From Limnoperna fortunei (taxonomy: Eukaryota > Mollusca > Bivalvia > Mytilida > Modiolidae): a stretch of 64,000 bases of DNA. Within the stretch, counting starts at the first letter, position 1; every line of letters starts with the position of its first letter. The notes below the pieces were generated by a model. It had not been told where the DNA came from. It made no database searches and was given only the letters and a program-made list of their open reading frames with translations. Where the stretch lies: assembly GCA_944474755.1 (NCBI GenBank), contig OX104117.1, positions 44,285,222 through 44,349,221 of the forward strand. The letters run 5' to 3'. Shown here piece by piece: positions 41,116 through 53,100 of this stretch. The translations under genes and the position numbers were made by a program.

Positions 41116-44100
41116 CTGGAACATAAAAAAAAGATGTGTTTGTAAAGGGTATTACATGTCTTATCAAGTTCAAATATCATGATATATTATAAGGCATACT
41201 GTATATAAACTGTTAATACTGTAAAAAAAAAACAACAACAAACAAGTAAGTGTGGACACAAAGGGATACCCCCGCTTCACTTTCAAGTCCAATTATCCCC
41301 TCTTAATGATAATGATAAATGTCAATCAAAATCCTTCATGCACATCTACATATAATGTACTTCCTTTATGCTAAGTTTCATTAAATTTCATCAAGCAGTT
41401 TATGAGGAATTGCGCTTACAAGGGATGTGGACAGACGGACAGACAGACAGGGTGATTCCTATATACCCCCCCCACTTGTTTGCAGGGGTATAATAATTGG
41501 TGTATATTATAAATTTTTGTTTACAAGTTTTGAAGATAAAGAATTAAAATGTACAAACAACCTGAAATTGATTTCTTGTTATACAATTGACTCAGCAATC
41601 GTCACAAGATGGGAATGTCAGATAAAACATGGTTTGATATTTATTTAAAGCTTGCCTTCCTATTCATACTGACTGTTTTCAAGCTAAGCACTGCTTTTTC
41701 AAAATTGTCTTAAAGGGGAAATTACTTTTACCAGAAGTTGTCACATTTCAGTCTAGTTCTTATAGCTTTCAAGTTACTGGGCAAAAACTAAACATTTCTT
41801 CAAAAATTTGGATTAAGTACAGTAACTCCTTCCTATAAAGATACCATTAGTTAAATGATTTCTAGGCTTTGTCCTATAAGTTAATTTAGTAATTTATTGT
41901 TTAACTTGAGATGATATAGACTTTAATTTATCACACAAACTTTTTTTTGGTCAAAATTTGTCATTAAAGGGCAATCACTCCTACAAAGAGTCGTCAAACA
42001 ATTTTGGACTTTGCAATGATTTGTAGGCCTTGCTTCACTAAACATTTGTGCAATTTACAGTTTCACTCTAGCTGTTATGGCATTTAAGTTACAGGGAAAA
42101 AACTACCAATTTTACAAAAATCATTATAAAAGGGCAATAACTCCTATAAGAAGTCATTGGACAATATTCAAATAATTAACTTTTAGGCCTTGACCTTCTG
42201 ATTATGTTTGCTACAGTTTTACTAGGTATTACAGTTTATACGGCAAAAATTGTCTTTAAAGGGCAATACCTACTATAAGAAGTTATATGTCAATTTCAGA
42301 CCAATAAAAGGAATTGTAAGTCTTGTTTTGCTGATCATATTTGCATTTTACAGGTTATAGTGTTTAGGTTACATGACAAAATCTGAAAATAGCAGTTATT
42401 AAGGGCAAAAACTTTAAAAATGGTCCAATAATTTTGGACCAACTATATATTTTGAAGGCATTGTCTTCCTGTTAATTAAGTAATTGATAATTTTATTCTA
42501 GCTCTAATAGTTTTCAAGTTATATTGTAAATACTGATCAATTTGAGGTAATAGTTTTCAGTATACCTATTATATTATAATTTTTGAGATGTTGATCAAAA
42601 ATGTGTCTTGACACACGTTCTGTTATTAGTGGCAATCTACTATTCATAAGCAACCTATATACCAAATATTGTCATCCTAACATTCATGGTTACAGAGGAA
42701 CTGCCCTAATCCAAAATCTTTAGTGCAGTGATCACTATACACTGAAATTGATGTCAAGGTCAGGTGACACCTACCAGACAGTCATGTATTATTCATTATA
42801 TAAATATTACATGTCTGACAGGGTGACAGTAACATTTATTTTATTATACCGAAAAACTATTCAAACCATGAACAACTTTATTCAATAATGGTATTTAATT
42901 GATGTAAAATGAAACAGCAATTTAACAATAAACGTAAACTAACAGTATCTTTAATCTACCTCGTTTGTAGTAGAAAAACGTTTGTTGCTTGACATTATTG
43001 TCGTCTGTTTACAACGGAAATGTACAAATAGATATTGCGCATGCGCGAATGGTACAGTAACATTCCGTAACTATGGTAGCGGGAGACAGTATTTTTAGCG
43101 GGTGACAGTATTTTTCAGACAGTAAAATGTTTTTGACTGTACTTATATGTCACAGTGGCCTATGGAAGATTAACATTGTAAATGAAATTGAGGTATAATA
43201 AAAGCACATATATAACCAATATTGTTATCTTACATGCATGGTAAGAGAAACTGTCCTAATCAAAAAAACTTTTAACATAGTCACTGGACCATGAAATTGA
43301 GGTCAAGGTCAGGTGACTGACTAGCAAGTAGTCATCATAAGCTAACACTGGACTAAATTTGATGGACCTAAATACATAGATATAAAGCAAAATTTCACAG
43401 CTTCCAGATTCCCATATATATGTCTTGCCTCCAGCGACTATCATCGCAGGCAAGAAAAAAACTAAGTTTGCCAAAACACCATTTCCAAACATCCATCTTA
43501 TTGATTTGCATTGTATTATGTATTATGTATATATATTATGAAACTTATAAGGTCAAATTGTATAAACTAAATTGGTGTAATTAAGATAGTGCTTTTTACA
43601 TGCATATGAGAGATGATTCTTCATATGAATTTTACAAAGTCATGATCACCATTGTCTGCAAAAATTCCATTCAGCAGTATGATATCTAATAACCATACAA
43701 TTACCTCAACTTCAATGAAGTTAACAAAAAACATCAGAAACTATAACAAAATACTTACAGCTAGGTCTACTAAACAGTTGTGGGAAATACTGCCTCCAGA
43801 ATCCATAATAACTCTGTCTGTAGTTAATTAAATTTTCTGATTTATTCCCAATGTATAAGTAACTGTGATTAAACAAATCGTACTGTAACCATGTACAATT
43901 TCTAAAATGTACGACTGTATCATATGTCTTTGGTGTGGGATTCCTGAAAGTAACAGATACATGTATATTGTTAGATTAGTTTCAAAGCTGATAATGATAA
44001 GGTTGTTATATTTTAAATAAAATATTTCCTATTATTTATTGCCTTATATATGTTTTTTACCTATACAAATATTTCTCGATGCATTTATTTGAATTTGATG

Positions 44101-47100
44101 AATTTTTTTATGCTTGCATGTAAAATTTGCAATAAATAAATGTTTGAAATCTGTTTAAAATTTCTGTATAAGCAAGATGAATACAGTACTCGCGAGTTTA
44201 TTGATAACTATTATTCATTTTGAATACAGATAGAATAAATTGTACATGCTTGAACAATTTGGCAAGTATATGTGTATAACTGCTTCTAAGGCTAATACAA
44301 AATACAGTCTTCACGAAATCTTTCCAAAGAATGGTGGACATTCAGTCCACCAACTTCCCCAGAAATGCTGGACCGAAGCAGCTGTTGTTGGACCAAATTT
44401 GACTGATGTTGCCATTATTTACATTTAACTAGCATGTAGAAACAGACATATATATCGTACATAAAAGTTAGTGTAAACATCATACTATTCATAACTGTTA
44501 TAAACAAACTGTGTATATCTGGACAAAAGTGTCTAAAGAATATAAAAAAATAACATTTATTATACACAGAAATAATTCACAAAGCTGAAAGCAACTGCTC
44601 CATGGGACACCCCTCTACAGAAATTATCATGTGGTCATTGATAACTAGTTATCTTTATTCCTTCAATTTCAGCTTACTAGTATATATTTTATATATTATG
44701 AACGCCAATGATTAAAATAAAATATGTTTTAAACGAACTTTTGAGTTTCAACCCCATTTTAAAGTGTTTGTTTATCAAACAGTTATGATTTTTCATTAAA
44801 GGCCGTTGTAGTCTACTTTTTTCTCATTTCTCGCTGTTTGCAATTAGACGTATCCCAGAAATAAACATTTGCCAAACTAAAACGTTTCAAAAATGAGTTA
44901 AATACGCAGGATCTTTGCAATTTTTATTGGTTTTACATATTTACTCAAAAGCTGGAAGTCTGTGTGAATCAGTACTACCAGATATATACGTATTTTCTGT
45001 GAATGAACCATCAGGGCAACTTGAACTTCGATAATAACAATGTCGGACTTTCAGACCCACGAAACAGGATTTTTTACCGGTCCAAGCGTTATTATATCGG
45101 TTTTGTCAGTCGGACGGACGCATTTCATGAAAACTGAAAATATTCAAAATATTCTTACATGTCATAAATAATATAATGTTGGTACAATATAAAAATATCA
45201 CTAACCCATAAGCAGTGAAGTTAGTCCACAAACTGATCATGTATTCACTGACGTTCCTATCCTGATAGTCATACTGCTGTCTAGGGTACAAACCAAATAT
45301 GTCTTTGTATGTCTCATTGATGTAAGGGAAGCCAAACATGTACTGGAGTTCTTGTCCATGGGCTATTCCTACAAGAAATAATTTATGTAGTTTTTTTTAA
45401 CGATAGATTTTAGATCAATGTTAGAAGATACATGATTATGTTTTCATTTAACTTCAATACAGTCAAACTTCAGTAGCTTTAATTCGGATCGCTTGAACAC
45501 CCTGAATTTCTCGAACATATATAACAGTACGGAACTTTTCCCCTTTATAATAAATGTTGTAAAAGGTGTAAAGATCAAAGCCATACATGTAAAATGTCAA
45601 ACTTGATCTTTAATGATATTATTCCCAATGATTAACCTAACTGTCATCAATTTGTATTTATGCGCGCATTTATCGGTAAATTGGTTGAAATAGGTTTAAA
45701 ATAATTAAATATGTGCCAAGAAATTGCAATAAAATCTGAGATGATTGACACACTTATGTACCGTAATTAGGGTCATATTGTCCACGGTCTTTTTCTTTTA
45801 ATTTTATTGGAAAGGAATGGTGCGGATTATACATAAATACAGACTCGATCGAGTTTTTTTCGCCCTTTTGATTGTTGTCAATGGCGGTCGCCATTTTGTT
45901 GTAGTGTCATATGCAGTATTTTCGTACTATTCTAACATTATTCTTTTACAAACTTCCAATTATGTATACGTTGTTATGATATTAATTTTTACTTAAATTA
46001 TTTTTAGTAATATTATATTAATCTTATAGGACGAATAAAAATTAAAACTGATACGAAAATCGTAGATGTGTACCCTGTATTGCGTAAAATGCAAATGGTG
46101 TCATTATGTTACCTCAAGTGTATGAAGATCGATGTTTTGATTGCAATCATTCAGGGTTTAAATTAAAACGTGTTATCTTTATGTTTTCTTTGTTTTGGTT
46201 GCAGTGATTGGGAAGGATTTTTTTATAATGGGACAATGGCCCCATCTTAGAACAATCCAAAGGGCCATTTTTTATATTATGGGGCCATTGACAGACTTTA
46301 AAGGGCCTCTGGCTTCTAAAAAGCTGGCGCCAAAAAAATCGCCAACTGCAATTTTCCGTCGCCAGTTTTGTAAAAGTGTCGCCATATTAGAAATCGCTAG
46401 ATTACTATATGACATGGCGAAATTGTTGAACACTATATATGTAGTATGTGTGACATTCTGTAACGTCGGACGAAATCCAAGTTTGCCGGACTCTTAATTC
46501 AATTTTTCAAAAGTTTGGTCTCGAGCAGCCCGTACACTAATTGTATTTTAATCATGAAAAGATGTGTGAGTGATTTCTTGTTGGCAGAAAAACCAAAATT
46601 TTACAGTAATTTATTAGAAACATCTATTCCCGTGAATGAACTTAAAACCGGAAATACTGAAAATAAAACTATGCATGTGTAAGAGTTTTCTAATTACGAA
46701 ATTAAGACGGACATCCGGTCCGGAAATCACTCAACAACGACGTCAGTTTTCATACCTGTATTTATACTATACTATATTTCACTTCAATACTATACTATAT
46801 TTCACTTCGATCACATTAAAGTTCGAGTGAATTTCTTAGTAAATTTCTATTTTTAAAATCAGTTCCGAGAATTTTATTTCTTTAATCCATTTGATTGGAC
46901 GAGTATTTAAAGTCCTCTATTTTTAAAACGAGTTCCGAGAATTGTAGGCAATTACGATATTTGATTGGATGAGTATTTAAAGTAATCTATTTTTAGTATC
47001 GGGGAATTCAAATTTCTACGCTAAGTGTAGGTAGTCGCTGAAATTACTATCGCGCACTCGGGCCCTTCCCTGTTGTTCACCAATGGGCCATTTTAGTCAC

Positions 47101-50100
47101 TGAAGCGCCAATTGCGCATGGCGTGTGGCCTTCCCAATCCCTGTGGTTGATGAATCAAAGTTGACAAATGGTTTTGGTTTCGAAATGTGTGATTTTCAGT
47201 TTTAACAATGATCAAAATAGACGATATGAGAATGCTCTATTTTTTATTTTATTACAATCACTAGAAATTAATAAAAGTATAAACATAAATGATATTTAAA
47301 AAGAGTAAAAATTACATATTAAAGTAAAAACTTGTTAAGAAGCGTGGCCAAGTCAGACTTGGATGTCTTCATCTTGAGACGTTTTGTGAAAACTTGTACG
47401 TGCGGATCGTACATGCATATAAGAATTTTTCTGCAATTTTCTCGTCCAAGAAAGGGGTGAGGACAATACATAAATGCAGACTATACACAGCGTTTTAAGG
47501 TAATGCAATAATACTTATCAATACTTGTGCACAAAATTAAACCAAAAAAAAATAACAGTAAACATTTTTATTTAAAACAAGTGTGGACACAGAAAAACGT
47601 CTCGCCTGCATTCCGCATCAGTAACGAAAATAAATTTCGTCATAAGCATTACGTAAATAGCATTAAATATCAGCAGCGGCCTGTATACAAAATATTGTCA
47701 CCATACCCTGCATAGTTACAGGGGAACAGCCGTAACCCAAAAACTTAAACGTAGTCGCTGGACCGTGAAATTGAGGTCAAGGTCAGGTGGAACCTACCAG
47801 ACAGTCATGTACTATTCATCAGCAACCTATATACCAAATATTGTCATCCTACCATGCGTAGTTACAGAGGAACTATCCTAACCCAAAAACTTTAACGTAG
47901 TCGCTGGACCGTGAAATTGAGGTCAAGGTCAGGTGACACCTATCAGACAGTCATGTAATAGTCATCAGCAACCTATACACCAAATATTGTCATCCTACCA
48001 TGCGTAGTTAAAGAGGAACTGTCGTAACCTAAAAACTTTAACGTAGTCGCTGGACCGTGAAACTGAGGTCAAGGTCAGGTGACACCTACCAGACAGTCAT
48101 GTACTAGTCATCAGCAACCTATACACCAAATATTGTCATCCTATCATGCGTAGTTACAGAGGAACTGTCGTAACCCAAAAACTTTAACGTAGTCACTGGA
48201 CCGTGAAATTGAGGTCAAGGTCAGGTGACACCTACCAGACAGTCATGTACTAGTCATCAGCAACCTATACACCAAATACTGTCATCCTACCATGCGTAGT
48301 TACAGAGGAACTGTCATAACCCAAAAACTTTAACGTAGTCGCTGGACCGTGAAATTGAGGTCAAGGTCAGGTGACAGGTGACTGACTGGCAAGTACTCAT
48401 CATAAGCTACCTCTGGACCAAATTTGATGGACCTAGGGCTTGGGCTTACAAAGATATGAAGCAAGATGTCAAGTGTTTACGCCGCCGCCGGATTCCCATA
48501 CATATGTCTCGCCTCCAGCGACTTTCGTCGCAGGCGAGACAAAAACCCATAAATACGTACATAAAACAAGATTTTTATATCCAATACAATCACTATGTAC
48601 TGAATTCAAACATTTGAAAAATTTTCTGCTTCTATATTTTCACGCAAGATCAGCAAAGAAATGGTATCTATAGTAACACTTATTAAAGGCACAGAAATTT
48701 TTTTTCTTGTAATTTTAGTTTTTTGTAAACAAATCTTTGTTCCTTATTGTGTTAAGACATTTTAATATAAATCTCTCAGCTGACATACAGAAAGTAACAA
48801 TAGATTTATACAAAGTAACTTACCTCTCCATGGAGGTAGAAAATCATTCCATGAGTAATATTCAAAATTATATACATATGTGGAATTGTATAGGGCGTGT
48901 GACTTCACCACTTCGTCCATTCCGGTACCAAACATATAGTCTGTCATCATCTGTAACAAAAGGAACATATCAATACTGTTAACATAAGCCACATTTGTAC
49001 ATGTAAACATATAAGTAAAATTAGTTTATTTCCATTTCCACCCTGCCTATCCCTCGTAAACAAAACTTTGCATAACATGTAGAAAATTTATTTTCATTAA
49101 ACACTCGATTCATGTTTCCTGTGTACAGAAGAGAAAATTCAAGACATTTAATTATACAGGCATTATGCTCAAAGCGCATGTATTAAATTAAAATCTTAAG
49201 ACCATCAAAATATAGTTTAAGAAATGTAACAGAGGCATTGGTATCAACAAAAACCCCAAAAGAACACACGCATGCCTCGTCTGCAAGAAAAGTTGGGCCT
49301 GGAGCAAGGGGAAATAATTATAAAAATTTTTAAGCTGGGTTGTCTTTCTTCTAAAGATAGAGATCTATAGATAGAAGTATACCACTTTATAACAAGATTT
49401 AAAAAACATTATGTTTAAGAGTTTAAAAAACCTACATCCATACTTGTTTTATTGTTCATTATAATATAAATATTTGTGCTACTTGTCAGTTAAAAGATAA
49501 ATGCCTTTGAAGCTTATACTCACATCCATAAGCATTTGTCTTATCATGGACATGTTTTTTGGTTGAGGCCACCATGTATATTGGAACTCCAAAGCGTCCT
49601 TTGTATTAACTAAATCTTCCACTTTTCTGTCTGTCAAAAACTCATTGATAATGTTACTAAATTTGGTAGTATCAACACCTTGTTCTAAATCTTGTAAATT
49701 TGCTGAAAAAAAAGATCAAACAATTTACATCAAGAATATAGGTGCAATTGTAAAACAGTGTTAATTAATTGAATAATTCAAATTATCTAACTTAAAGTAC
49801 TTACTCTCAAAGTAGTACCTGAGTAGTGGTTTTTAAGTGTCATTTGTCATAACACTAGATTATTTTTTAGTTATTTGTAGTTACACTCTTTGTATTATTT
49901 ATGATTAGACTTGAATTAATTATGATTACACTAGATTGTTTTTTTAGTTATTTGTGATAACACTTGACTACTCTTAGTATTATTGTGATTACACTTGACT
50001 ACTCTTAGTATTATTGTGATTACACTTGACTACTCTTAGAATTATTGTGATTACACTTGACTATTCTTAGTATTATTGTGATTATACTTGTCTACTCTTA

Positions 50101-53100
50101 GTATTATTGTGATTACACTTGACTACTCTTAGAATTATTGTGATAACACTTGACTACTCTTTGTATTATTTGTGATTACACTTGAATGCTCTTAGTATTA
50201 TTGTGATTACACTTGACTACTCTTAGTATTATTGTGATTACACTTGACTACTCTTAGTATTATTTGTGATTACACTTGACTACTCTTAGAATTATTGTGA
50301 TTACACTTGACTACTCTTAGTATTATTGTGATTACACTTGACTACTCTTAGTATTATTTGTTATTACACTTGACTACTCTTAGTATTATTGTGATTACAC
50401 TTGACTATTCTTAGTATTATTGTGATTACACTTGACTACTCTAGAATTATTGTGATTACACTTGACTACTCTTAGTATTATTGTGATTACACTTGACTTC
50501 TCTTAGTATTATTGTGATTACCCTTGACTATTCTTAGTATTATTGTGATTACACTTGACTACTCTTAGTATTATTTTGATTACACTTGACTACTCTTAGT
50601 ATTATTGTGATTACACTTGACTACTCTTAGTATTATTGTGATTACACTTGACTACTCTTAGTATTATTTGTGATTACACTTGACTACTCTTAGTATTATT
50701 GTGATTACACTTGACTACTCTTAGTATTATTGTGATTACACTTGACTACTCTTAGTATTATTTGTGATTACACTTGACTATTCTTAGTATTATTATATCC
50801 CGTCTTCAAAGAATAGGGGGTTATACTGGTTTACCTCTGTCCATCCATCCTCAACATTATCTTTGTAAGTTTTCTCAGCAACTACTTATCACAACCACTT
50901 GAAATATGATATGTGACCTTAACCATGTGGTCCTATATTGCAAGTATCGATTTCAGGTCTGTCACATATCTACTTCCTGTTTACTGACTTAGTCATAAAG
51001 CAGGGGTAACTGAGTGAGCAGTCGCTCACAGAGGTTTCTTGGTATTTCTGATTACATTTGACTAGTTTTCAGTTCTATTATCTTTGTTTTCTAAATGTAA
51101 ACAATCTTGCATTAGAAGCACTAAGTAATTTCAATCAATTCTCACTAGAACCCGATTATCCTTATGCCATATATAGCTGAAAAAATTCCAGAATGTGGTG
51201 ACATTTCAACAAACAAATTATGTCAACGAGATCTCACACATTTATTGTTTAAAGTTGTGTCTATGTGCCAATTTTCATAAGTTGATAAATAACTACAATA
51301 GCTGTATTAATTAACAAAAAAGTTTTTTTTACATACGTATAAAATATGATCCATCATCTTTATTGAGACCTGCCATGATTTTGAAATATTTAAATCGTCC
51401 TTGTTGTCTCATACTCTGAGGAGTTTCTGGAAGAAATGACCATTGTGCTCCCTGTCCAATGTCGACTACTGGTCCCCAGGGATTCCCTACTGATGCAGGC
51501 TGAAATGAAGAGAAAAATCTTTAATTATTACTTAATAATGTTTTAAATAAAGTTCAATAAAAGTGTAAATACTTCTTTATTTTGGAATTTTTTTCTTAAA
51601 ACAAGTGAATCTATTAGTTTAAAGAGAAGTTTTAATGTCCCTGCATGAAGTTCAATGTGTACATTTATTTTCTTCTGGCATTTGAGCCCAACACTAAATT
51701 CTGAAATTGAAGGTAGAGGACTATTACACACCATCAATCTAACCAGGGAGGATGCATTTACTATTTCATCAGCTGTCCTAGATACTTGTAAACAGTTGAT
51801 AAGTCTAGCCATATCTCCAGTAGGACAGCCAATCTCCATCGCTAAGTCAATGGCATAGGACCTAGCGTCGTCATTCGATTTAACAATAGCCCACTCACTG
51901 CGATCTGAACCACTCTGCATGATAGCTCGAACAAATAAATCTGCAAAATACAGTAAACAAAAATCAGCCAAATGATATGATAATTACATCTGATAACCCG
52001 AGTCAATTCTATTGGCAAAATCGCAAAAGTCTGAAATGGCTGCCATATGAAATGGCTGCCATAGTCTGAAATGGCAGCCATTTCAGTTTAGTCCTTAATT
52101 TTCCAGACTTGGGAACTTAGTCATTTTTCATAACTTTGCATAAGACAGTACCTATATTGTGCAATCAACAGTTTTCAACCCAGATCTCTGAAATTTCACA
52201 GAAAGATTGCAGCAATATTTCAGCTATATACGATGTCCAGTTTTCACTGGGGAAGAACCTGTTAAAACAGAATATTTATTTATCTTACTATTAGATCTTG
52301 GAGAAAGTAGATGAAGTCCAACACATGCAGCTCCAGTACTCTGCCCAACTAATGTCACTAAATTTGGGTTCCCTCTGAATGCTTCTATGTTCTCCCTGAC
52401 AAACTCTAATGCTCTGACTTGATCCCACATGCCATAATTCCCCCAAGCGTCTCTGCTGTTGGTACTGAGGAAACCTGTAAATAATAAAATTTACCATATT
52501 TCAGGTATCAATTTATTTAAGGAATACTTCAAATTTGTGTACAGGTTATACAATGTAATATGGTTTTGGTCTGTTTATGCCTAATAAACCGCTAAGTGGT
52601 TTATGAATGGTGTAAACAGACAGAAATTTGAAATATTTCTAATTTAATTTAAACTATAAATATTGACAATTATATGTTTACCTAATGGACCCAGTCTGTA
52701 GTTGAATGTCACTACTACAATATTCCTTTCTGCTAGAAACACTCCTGGGTACTGTTGTGATGCCCCCACCACAAAGCCTCCTCCATGTATAAACACCATT
52801 ACAGGGTACAAGGTGGGGCTGTTACTGGGGAACTCATTAGTTCTCTGTTATAAATAAAATATATCAAATAGTGCCACTTTTTATGCAACAGGGTACCAGT
52901 AGTAATTTATAAATAGCTTAGAAAACACCATTAAAAAATATAAGCAGATAATTAAAATACAGCATAGAGATAATGATATATATATATATACTAATAACTA
53001 TTTTGGTAAATAAAAGTAACAATTAAATAATTATATAGATATAATGATAAAATTATATTAAGATAACAATAGAAAAATAAAGGGAAATAAATATTTAATT

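Noticed and set aside
46195..46497. 100-codon ORF in esterase intron 8
   Set aside because: It lies in a decayed repeat with an inverted partner near 47.1 kb and shows no domain.
49840..50795. Regular array that might suggest a CRISPR
   Set aside because: Units are directly head to tail with no unique spacers, and the setting is an animal intron.
51543..51971. 142-codon ORF as a separate gene
   Set aside because: It is esterase exon 5 read through both splice sites; only 51744-51940 is coding.
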